64,000 bases of DNA from Megaustenia siamemsis (taxonomy: Eukaryota; Mollusca; Gastropoda; Stylommatophora; Ariophantidae): positions 36,606,853-36,670,852 of the forward strand of contig JAVIAB010000092.1 in assembly GCA_032433765.1 (NCBI GenBank), read 5' to 3'. A program made the position numbers and the translations under genes. This document shows positions 48,001 through 60,000 of this stretch, one piece after another. Positions within the stretch are counted from its first letter, which is position 1; each line of letters begins with the position of its first letter. The notes under the pieces were generated by a model. It was not told the origin of the DNA, did not search any database, and was given only the letters and a program-made list of their open reading frames with translations.

Positions 48001-51000
48001 GTAGGGAATAAAGCCAAGATGCCTAGTTGTGATATTGTGTACAGGTTAATGATTGTATTTTACTATTTGATTTTTGAAAAAAAAAACAGATTTGAGTTAT
48101 TGAGTTATTTGCGGGTCATCATCATTGCACTCCGAACATGTCCATAGGTGCTCAGATCCCCTCCTCAGCAATTCCCTCAGTGTCCAGCAACTGATGACTC
48201 CAGTTCTATGTTGGTTGATAAGTCTTCTTACACTGCCACTAAGTGTCTCATTTCTGGCTGTGCCCAACTTAACTCCCATTTCCATCATCCGAAGAAGTGA
48301 CGTGGATCTGTGTTTGTCGAAGTCATGTGCTCTTCCCACATCTCGAAGGGCATTGATGATGTCCGCCTGATCCATTGGTTGCCCATCCTCAACGACAGCG
48401 CAGCTAGCCAACCTGTTCGCCCTTTCATTTCCCCGTATTCCCGCATGTTCAGGGACATAGACAAAGGTGACCTTACGTATTTTGGATTTCTGCAACGACT
48501 CTACCCATTGCATGCGTACAGAGCCTGCCTCCACTTTTTTTATCATGCGCATCGAATCACTCAGTATACATGCGTGGGTGTAGTCTTGTGACTTTAACCA
48601 TTTGAATGCCTTGGTCACTGCCATCGCCTCCATTGTCATGCTACTCGTGGTCATTACGTATGCACCACTGTCTTCCTTGACTATTCTGCCTGCTGAGCGT
48701 GCTGTAAATACCCATGCACTTCTTTGGTGTCGTCTTACAGATCCGTCTGTATAGATGAGTGCATCTTTCTCATCGGTATTATCGCAGATGAGACCATTGA
48801 CCTCAGCATTAACCACGACCGGGTTCTGTTCCCTACTTTTCCTGTCGAGTGTGACAATACACGAGAAAGTCCCCTTGAATGACGTAGGCACCGGTATCCA
48901 CTCTTCACCAACGCTGATATTGGTAAGCCCACAGACCTGTCTGATGACATCTTCTGCTTGGCCCACCCATGATTTGCCTCTTTTTAGCCTGTCACCTTTC
49001 TCTGTGTTGAGAACGTGGTGAAATGGATGCTCTGTATCTGTACTAATCTTCAGGTATGCTCGTGCTCTCCAGATCTTGATTCTGTCATCCATGGTTGGAA
49101 AGTCAAGAATATACCTCATTGCTACACAGGGAGTGTCCCTCGTACATCCCAGGATAATGCGCATGGCTTCATTTTGTATTTTCTCCAGCCTATCAATTTG
49201 AGTCGTACTGACAGTAAGAATTGCCAGGGCATATTCGATAGGTGCGAGGACTAATCCCTGGAACAGAAGAGTAGGTAGCCTCTGCTCGATATTGGCAGCT
49301 GCCATGACCTTCAAGACGGCTAATCCTTTGCAGGATTTTGTTATCACACGGTCGATGTGGTCCCGAAAACACAGGCTGCGATCAAACTTAACTCCAAGGT
49401 ATGTCATTAACTTGTCCCTGGTCACCTCATCAGCTCCCATTCGTACTACCGGTGTGGTCGTATGAATGATATGATTGTTAAGGGAGAACCATGAAACTGA
49501 TGCAAAACAGACTTGTTACTCTACAATAAAATCAGTATCCCAATTGTCAACAACTTGTTTAATCCTCTCGTCTACACATTCAGTTGAATATGTCCCTTTC
49601 TTGCATTCACTCATTGACAATCCTCCCCATCATCCACATTTAAAAAGACATGAAGTGGACAAGTTGCACTGTGTTCTGGTTTGCAGAAAAGCTTTGATAT
49701 TTGCACATTTTTAACCTAAAACATCCAACTTAAGCATGGCATTTTTTTAGTACTGGGTTGCCTTCGATCTCTATTCACTTGGCCAGACTGATTAGTGTTT
49801 CCACAGGCACAGGTGTAGTAAGGTCTTGATAAGCCATTTTTGCCAACAATCCTGATGCAAGTAGTAAGCTATGAATCTTATACACAGCACACAGTCCTGG
49901 TGCTGTAAAAGGTCTTGATCTCCACTTACATATGTAATGTAGAAAAAATAAGATAATCGTTACTCCTTCCATTATTTTTTTTAAAAATGTAATGCCATAG
50001 AAAATACCTTTTTTATTATCTTGTACCAGCCCATGTTTTTCAGTATTTTCAGGCGTAATGTTACTGTGACTGCTGCAAGAATCAGATAAAGCAGTTGTTT
50101 CTTGGCTTGCTTCTAGTTCTTGCACCAGACGCTGTCCTGGAATTCTCAAACTAACCCAGTTAGAATCCGGGTTGTAATCGAATAAGTCACACAATTTTAA
50201 AAACTGAAGATAAAAAAAAAATTACAATTAAACACAATTAGACAAACAGTATATATATAACTGATGATGTTTCCGGTTGTTTCCAAAATGGAGGAATTAT
50301 TTTTCTCCGGCTTGGTATATAACCGTTGATCAGAGGTTTAACAAGCCGCTATCGTAAAAACGATGTTGTTAATGAAACGTAGACCTGATACAGAATGTGT
50401 AAATTAGCAGTAGATAGTTGTGATAGTTTTTTCGGCCCTAAAACAACAACAAAAATAGGATTCTGGAATGTTCGAACAATGGCCGCTCCGACGAAACATG
50501 CACAGGTCGCGAGCGAGATGGATAGATACGATCTAGATATTTTAGGATTAAGCGAAATGCGCTGGCTTGGAACAGGTAGGAGATCTGTTGATAATAAAAT
50601 AGTAGTTTTTTCTGGAAGGGAAGATGGAAAACACCGTGAAGGAGTAGGCATAATGATGACAGACATAGCTGCAAGAAGTTTATTAGAATGGGAACCGGTA
50701 AATAGCCGTCTGATACGAACACGCTACAAAACAAAACATGGAAGACTTTCAATTATTCAATGTTATGCGCCTACTAACGAAGCTGATGATGAAGTTAAGG
50801 ACGATTTTTATAACCAACTGCAACAACTTATAAACAAAATACCAAAACACGATCTTTTAATTGTAATGGGAGACTTCAACGCCAAAGTAGGACAAGATAA
50901 CGCAGGAGTGGAACATGTGATGGGGAGAGAAGGCTGTGATAATACTAGTCAGAATGGAGAAAGATTAATAGAATTATGTTTAATAGAAAATTTAGTTATA

Positions 51001-54000
51001 GGTGGGACATTATTTCCACACAAAAATATTCACAAAACAACATGGATATCTCCTGATGATAGAACCTCAATCAAATTGACCACCTATGTATTAAACAACA
51101 ATTCAGATCATCATTAATAGATGTAAGAGCTACAGAGGTGCTGATGTTAATAGTGACCACAACCTGTGCATTGGGAAAATAAGATTAAAATTTAGAAACC
51201 AACAGAAGAGGTCAATTACACATAAAATTGATAGTCATAAACTGAAAGATGAAGCCATAAAGGAAAAGTTTAACATAGAGCTAAGTAATTGTTATACAGC
51301 ACTCGGTGAAATAGACTTAGATATCAATGAAATGTGGGACTCACAGAGCAAAATACTAATGACAGCAGCAGAAGCAAGTGCTGGACTGAAGAAAATGGAA
51401 AAACGAGCTTGGATCTCAGACACCACATGGAAATACATCAAAGAAAGAAGAGAAGCGAAGAGAGCCATGACTAATGTAAAGACAGATCTTGGAAAGGTTC
51501 TGGCAAAAGCAACATACAAAGAATTAGACAACAAAGTGAAAAGTTCAGCAAGAAGAGATACAAGAGCTTATATAGACAATTTGGCAGAGAAAGCAGAGAC
51601 AGCTGCAATTACAGGAGACAGCAGAACTCTTTATACTGTACAAAAGATGCTGACAAACACCTATACATCCAGTGGAACACCAATTCTAGACAAATCTGGA
51701 TTAATGCTAACAACAAGCGCAGACATAAAAGCCCGTTGGGCGGAACACTTCAAAGAAATTCTTAACCGTCCACTACCCACAGTTTAATAGATTTTGAAGC
51801 TGAAACACCAGCAGCAGAATTAGATGTAAATTTAGATGACTTCACCTTGAGTGAAATAGAAACCACCTTAAAGCTATGACCAATAACAAGGCTGCTGGAG
51901 AGGATAAGTTAACAGCTGAGATCCTCAAGGCAATTGATAGCCATAATCTAATACATCTCCAAAAAATGTTCAACATCATTTGGAAAACAGAGAAGACGCC
52001 TCATAAATGGAAAAAAGGAATCATTGTTAAGATCCAAAAAAGGGCAATCTTAGAGATTGTAACAACTGGAGAGGCGTGACACTTTTGTCAGTTGCCTCAA
52101 AGTTATTCTGCAAAATCATCCTAAATAGAATAAAGGATTCAATAGATACAGTAATGCGTGAAGAACAGGCTGGGTTTAGAAAAGGGAGAAGCTGTCTTGA
52201 CCACATTTTCACTCTACGACTTATATTGGAGGAACACATTGAAAAGCAAAAACCTTTTGTACTTAACTTCATCGACTTCAAAAAAGCATTTGATAGTATT
52301 CATAGAGATTCTTTGTGGAAAATTCTGAAGCAATATGGCTTACCATCAAAAATCATAAATATTATCAAAGACATGTATGATGGTTACACATGTGCAGTTC
52401 GAACAGAGGAAGGACTGAGCGAATGTTTCCCAATAGAAACTGGGGTTAAACAAGGATGTATTTTATCGCCCTTGTTATTTGGAATTGTTATGGACTTCAT
52501 AATGAAGAAATGCTGCACTGGTAATAAAGGCATCGAATGGATACAAGGAGACCATTTGGAGGACCTCGACTTTGCTGATGACATAGTTCTCATCAGCAGT
52601 CAGATAAAAACGATGCAGGAAAACACAAATGAACTATCATCAATAGCCAGCAAAATTGGGCTTGAGTCAATCATGAAAAGACTAAAGTCATGAAAAGTTT
52701 AATTCCAACAGTGACAAAATATACATGGAAAACAAACCAGTAGAAGAGATCGATCACTTTATCTATCTTGGAAGTCACATTGATCGAGAAGGGGATACGA
52801 GCAAAGAAATTAGAATCAGATAGCTAAAGCAGCAATGTCTTTCAGAAGCCTTGAAAAGTTGTGGAAATCAAAACTCATCAGCACAAACACAAAACTTAGG
52901 CTATTCAAATCAAATGTACTATCAACCCTTACGTATGCGTGTGAAAGCTGGAAAACAACAAGAGATATAGAAACAAAGTTGAACGCATTCGAAAATAAAT
53001 GTCTAAGGAAAATACTTGGTATAGAATGGAACGAATTCAAAACAAACGAGGAAATTAGAGAAATCGCCAATCAACCACTAATATCTTCAGTAATAAAGAA
53101 AAGACGATGGTCATACGTTGGACATGTGATGAGAAGAGATAATAATCGAATAGCAAAGCAAGCCCTCATATGGGAAACAACAGGTAAAAGAAAAAGAGGA
53201 AGACCCAGGGAGACACTGAGAAGAACATTGATGAGAGAGGCAAGAGCAGCAGGAATCGGCTCCCTCAATGAGATAGAACTGCTTGCACAGAACAGAGACA
53301 GATGGCGAGATTTGATAAAATATCTTTAAAAGAAAACTGCTAGAACAAAAATTCATATAGGAGAAGGTGTATCTTGGTCTACGCCCTATGGGCCGGTTAC
53401 GGCTCGAAAGGTCAATAGATAGATAGATATATATGCACATAACATTAGGTTTAGGTTTAAACAATTTCTACTTTTACCAGAAAATATATTTGCTTTTACT
53501 ACAGTACAAGGATGCATCCTATCACCAAGCTTGTTCAATCTATACACTGAGCAAATCTTTAAAAACTTTCTCAGAGATGCCAGGCCTAAACATTAATGGA
53601 AAGATAATCAATAACCTAAGATATGCTGATGATACTGTTCTACTAGCAGAAAATCCTAAAGACCTACAACAATTGCATAATGTGATAAACATAACAAGCA
53701 AAAATATGGACTAGATATGAATCATTGTATGTCAAGTGAGTATTTATATATTTTTGTAGCGCTCGTTTTATTAGAATGCCTACTCCTCTTTGATGTTCTT
53801 TTGTGTTACCTGAATATAAATGTATATTTATCGTATTGTATGTATCCACTTTCCTTCCATCTTGTTATCATATGCCTAAGATATCTATGTTTAATCACTC
53901 TGCTTCTACCATTAGATTTTCTAATTTTCCTTGTTGGTATAAGGTCCTAACATTCCATGTAGCTATTTTTAATTCGTTCTTAATACAGTAGTTAGAATTT

Positions 54001-57000
54001 CTCTCCATGGCTTTCTTGGAGTGTTACGTGATGAGGCTCCAATCTCTTTCACGGTGGTCTGCCATATTCGTCTTTACTACACCAAAGCTTTTGATAGAAT
54101 ACACCATAACCAACTCATAGACTGCCTAAAGGATATAAATCTAGATGACACAGACATAGACTAATATTAATTTGTACTGGGAGCAAACAGCAATAATAAG
54201 ATATAACAAGGAGAACTCTACACCCATGGACATAAAAAGAGGAGTAAGACAAGGATGCATCCTATCACCAAGCTTGTTCAATCTATACACTGAGCAAATC
54301 TTTAAAAACATCTCAGAGATACCAGGCCTAAACATTAATGAAAAGATAATCAATAACCTAAGATATGCTGATGATACTGTTCTACTAGCTGAAAATCCTA
54401 AAGACCTACAACAATTGCTTAATGTGATAAACATAACAAGTAAAAAATATGGACTAGAAATGAATATCAAAAAGACTAAAACTATGATCATAAACAAAGA
54501 AAATTCTCAAGACCTACAATTAAATATCACAGTTGAGGGAATACATCTGGAGACAGTCCAGAGTTACAACTACCTGGGACATACTATAACCAATGATGGA
54601 AAATGCAAAACTGAAATAAACAAAAGAATAGGTATGGCAAAAAGTAATTTTAATGCCATGAAAATATACTAACAACAAAACAAATATCAACAGGGCTGAA
54701 ACTAAGAATGGCAAAATGTTACATCTTCTCAATATTCCTGTATAGTGCAGAAACATGGACATTAGACAAGAAAACAGAACAGAAATTGATGCCTTTGAAA
54801 TGTGGATTTATAGAAGAATAGGTAGAATTGATGGAAAGAAAAGAAAACAAACAATGAAGTTTTAAAACAACTGAAAATAAAAAGAGAACTACTAAATACA
54901 ATCAAGACAAGACAATTGAAATTTTTGGAGCATGTTAAAAGACACAAGAGCCTACTAAAAGTAATATTGGAGGGGAAAATACAAGGTAAAAGAGGCAGAG
55001 GCAGACCAAGACTTACATGGATGAGTAACATCGAAAGATGGACAAGTCAATCTATGACAACCAGCACCATCAAAGCAAGAAACAGAGTAGAATGGCGATC
55101 CATGGTAGCCAACCTTCGTTGCGGATACGGCACTCGATGATGATGACTACAGTACTACTTTCAACCTATGTTACATTCATAACAATGAAACTGTCATGAT
55201 GCACTTTACAATTTTTAATTAGAGATTTCTTCAAATAAAAAAATGGAATTAAATGATCTCAAATTTTAGTAAATAAAATTATAATTATTATATTATTTGT
55301 AGGAAGATTAACAATTATTTATTTCAGCATATTTATCTTCTTATGTACACATGCACACTTATGTATTTTTACCAACTATTCTTCTTCTGTAATCATTTAA
55401 TGACTACTAACTCTACCTGTTCACCATTAAATAGACATTAAGTTGTGTTATTTACATTCAATGGGTAATTCTGCAAAAATCTCAAAATAGTTTTTTTTTT
55501 AAATTCACAGCATAATAGCTAACGAGCTCTAGTAATAACCAATCCAATAATAATTAATGATTCAGCGATTTGTGTCTTTATGTCAATTATGAAAAAGAGT
55601 TATGAACTTTTAAATGAATTAATTATGCATTATTATTGTTTGAACAATAGGGACTAGTCAAAACAGATTATTCTTTTTTATACTAAATAATCTAGGTCAA
55701 AATAAGATAAACTAAGGCATAATGTTATTTTAAGGAGGCTGATAGTCTCATTATTTACTTTTTAAACAAAACCTTCATGACAGATATATTTCAAATTTCA
55801 CAATAAAAAAAAAAAAAAAGAAAGCATAATAAATAAAAATGTCTATATTAGTTTACTAGATCTGAGTTATTTTCTTGACACTATCCATTCAATGATGGAT
55901 GTCACGAGACACATAAGAATTTAATAATAATTTACCAATTTTTAATTTGGGGGGGGTGTGGTCTGATTATATAAAACTGCTATAGAAAAGGAACCTCATG
56001 ACAGATTTCTTTCAAATTTCACACACTTAAGAAATGTACAATAAATCTAAATTCCATATTGGGGTTTCTTCTTCTTCTTTTCTCTTTCACTGATACCTAA
56101 AAGGTGTCGTGATTTATATCATTTGTCGTTCTTGTGCTGCTCGAATTGTCTGAATTAGTGATTTTCCTTTGTTGTTACATGTCTCTGTCACTGCATCTAT
56201 CCATCTTCTTCTGGGTCTTCTCTTGGTCTTTTTCCATGCATTCTCGAGAAAAACGCCCTTGATGGTGATTGGTGAGGATTCATTCTGACCAGGTGGCCGA
56301 ACCATTTAAGTTGTTGTTGTTCTATATATTCTTGGCAGGGTTTTGTTCCTACCATTTTTCTTATGGTTTCATTTGGTATTCTATCTCTTCTTGTGTTTGT
56401 TTGTTACTTTTCTCAAGCATCGCATCTCACATGTATTGATCTTTCTTAAATGGGATTTAGAAAGGGTCCATGTTTGACTTTCATAGCACAAAGTTGGTAT
56501 GAAGATGCTATTTATCATTTGTTGTTTAGCTGGCATAGAAATGTTTGGATGTCTTAATAATGGTGAAAGCTGGTATGTGACAGCATTTGCTTTTTGTATT
56601 CTCATGTCAATTTCTCTGTCTAGTTTTCCATCTTCTGTGAACATTGCGCCTAAATACTTGAATTCCTCTACTTGTTTTATTTCTTTGTCTTTGATCTTGA
56701 TGTTTAATGGGTGTCTCAATTTGCTTATTCTTATAGCCTCTGTTTTTGCTGTGTTAATTTTCATACTGTAGTTTGTGCAGCTTTATCTAGAGATGTTAAA
56801 TGCTGTTGTAGCAGGTTTTCATCCTCATATATTAGGCATTGGTCATCTGCGAAGAGTAGCTCATTGATGTTGGAGTTTTCTACCTCTATGTTATTATTTG
56901 ATTTGTCCTTGTTGTTGGTTGTTTTCCTGATTTATTTTGTCCATATATATGATGAAGAGGAGTGGTGAGAGGACACATCCTTGTCTTACTCCTGTTGTAA

Positions 57001-60000
57001 CCTGAAACCATTCTGACAGACCTTCCGATGTTCTGACGGCACTTTGACTGTTTTTATATAGTGCTATATATTTTCTAGTAGTTGTCCTGCTACCCCGTAT
57101 GTTTCTAAAGTTATATTGGGGTTTACTAGATCTTAATAATAATCTTAAAATTTCTTGCCACAAAATAAATAAAAAAATTATCAATAATGTACTTTATACT
57201 ACATACTATATTTGTGTTTTTAGCCCAACACTAAGACTTTAGTAGGCTGCCTTCCATCTTCAAACACTACTTGTTGAGCTAGATTGGTTAGTCTGTGACA
57301 TCCCCATAATAAGAATTGTGTTGTGTTTGGTCAGCAGTCCAGTGCATCCGATAACCCACCAGGTAAGCTCTAGAGGTTAATTGTCACAAATACTCCACTA
57401 TCACAACAAAGTTAACATATGACAAAGGAACAAATCTGTACAGATGCACTAATGGTGAAATTTTAAGACAAAAAAATTTTCACTTTATAGTAGAACATCT
57501 ACTGGTTTATTATAGAAGATTGCTTGCTATCAGATCTGATCAGTCATGAGCTAGGCCACCAGACCTGGATAATATCATTTTGAATCTTGAAAATCTTTTA
57601 AGCCTGGCTTAAACCTTTCAATAAACTCCAGCAGCACAACTAAAAAAATGGGGCATGAAATGACCAATACATGGGCTGAAAACAGTCAGTGACTCACAGT
57701 GACTGTTTTGTTAGGATTAAAGGGCTTTTTTTTTCTGTTTGCCAGCTTTCATCACTGGTGAAGTTGTCTCCCCTCCAAAAATGGCATGATTGGGGAATCA
57801 TGCCATTTTTCCGGCAGCGTTTGTACAGGGGTCCCTCGTTGCACAGGCAGATAACTCTGATTTCAGAGGTACTCATATTTTTTTTAATTGATGAATAATT
57901 GACATTTCAAGCCAGGGCTTGCTACTGAGACCAGGGGTGGTTGCGGTAGAAAGAATCATAAATAAAAATCCCAACTGGTGCAGCCAGGATTTGAACTCTG
58001 TCTCGAGACCAGCATCTTGCCTAAAGACCAACCAATTTTCCCATTTAGAAAAAAAAATTGATCTAAACAGAAAACTGATCAAAATACTATTCCATCTCCC
58101 ATAGTGACTTAGACTAACCAGTGTGGTCACTTGGATAGGGATCAAAGAGGGAAGGAAAACCAATACCAGAAAATGCAAATTTTAATTCAAATATATTGGG
58201 CCAAAATGTGCAGGTATTGGAGTTTACCATAAGCAATAACTATGCTCATTTAATACTCTTTAAAGGGCTGATAACAAAGAGGAGTAATCATCAGGCACAT
58301 GCAGAAGAAAATGAAAAATGATTCTTTAAAAACATTTTAACAGACCATTGTCCACACACTTTATCTATTAAGTAAATATACACTTGTATCATAAATACAC
58401 TTTTATTCATAGAAATAAGGGAAATAAAAACTCACCTTGTTAATTGGACCATGGTTTTCTTAAAACGTTTGTTCCATGACACACCTGTTACCTTAGTAAT
58501 TTCCTTTAAAAAGCACATATTACAAATTAGGGTCACATAATATTAAAATGTCATGGACATTTCAAAGAAAAGTAAATGAAAATGAGTAAAAAGCATATGT
58601 AAAGAGGGAGTAAAGTAGTCACGTAAAATGTTGTATTAAATAAATGTTATCTAAAACTGCAGATTTATATCAAAACATAAAGTAATAAACAAAAGACTGG
58701 GTATAACCTTAGCAGGAAAAATTGATTTACTTAACCGGTGGAAGGAATATTGCAGTGAAATATATGCTAAAGCCCATAGCTATAATGCCAATGATGACAA
58801 CACAAGAAAAAGAACCTAACCAACATTGGATGATATAGAATGGGCCGATAAAGCATCTGGATGTGTGAGATAACAGCAGAACTTATTAACAATTAATGTC
58901 CCTGTTTTTTCTACCCAGTCACTAGTGTTTTGCCATAATTTTTTCTTCCTGAAAAATACTTCTTTCACTAAATTTTTCATATTTTCACTATAACAAGCCA
59001 TAGACATATATATTAGGCATCAAATTGAAGGGAAAAGGACACAGATTCATAATCAGAAACAATATTTGGAGAGAAAAAAATTGAAGGATATGAATTTAAA
59101 TAATTAAGAATCAAAATTTTTGTAAAAAAAAAAATTATATAAAATTGGTACTCACCTACCTAAAGAGGCGGTCCATTTTAATCCAACAGTGTTACTAAAA
59201 CTAAGTCACTAAGATCACTATTGCATTTAAAGTTCTCAGAACATAATTCCTATCTTTTTCTGCTATTAATAATAAATCACGTTTAGGAGTGATAGATAAT
59301 TCACTGCTGCTAGCCATTTTTCACTTATAAACATGAATCAGCTGATTGAAGACTTTAGAAAACAACACAAATTTTGACGATTTTGTGAACAAATCAAGCC
59401 CATGTTGATCGACCAAAGCGTGCCTAAAGATAGGAAATTCTATTAGAGTTATATCCCTTGAGGGTGTGGTAGCTTAAAATGTGTAGTATTTACTATAACA
59501 AAACAAAATGAAAGTAACCATGTCAGCGTTCACTTGGCAAAATGTAAGTAAGTAACCATGACAGCGTTCCCACGGACATAAAGAGTTAAAGCAGGGGGTG
59601 AAAGAGAATGAGAGTATACCATACATAATGTAAAAAGATTTTTAAAAACACACAGATTAGGGCAGAAAAATTTGAAACAAACTATATTTATTCCAATACC
59701 CCAAAAATGGCACCCTAAAAGAATGCACTAGTTACAGAAAAGTTTCATCAATGCAAGTAAGATCTTGTTTCAAATTATCATGGGATGAATTGAAAGAAAA
59801 ATGAAAGAGGAAATCAACATAGTTCAAGCATGTTTTGGAAAACGCAGAGGAACAAGAGACCATATATTTAATATGAGAAATATAACTTCTTCTGTGACCA
59901 TGACTTATTTAGATTGGCTTTTCAGACTCTATTATTGATGCCTGCTGTCTGTTTCAAGGTTTTGTTTGCTCCTTAAAGTTTATCTTCCGAGGTAGTGAGG

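Larger units (their letters stand above)
50263..53430 (+). mobile_element. LINE-R, near full-length RTE-like element
   Basis: About 3.17 kb inserted in a USP40 intron against the gene's direction. It has a short 5' leader, an endonuclease, RT and C-terminal region in one continuous order, the 3' end CTACGCCCTATGGGCCGG and a (GATA)n tail at 53,415-53,430. Endonuclease-RT order, small size and WNVRTM start recall the RTE/BovB group; I assign it tentatively. ATATATAT at both edges could be the target-site duplication but is too simple to prove. Confidence 0.93.

Noticed and set aside
49015..49254. Plus-strand ORFs over the LINE-B region
   Set aside because: They are antisense shadows of the 447-codon LINE-B frame and show no domain.
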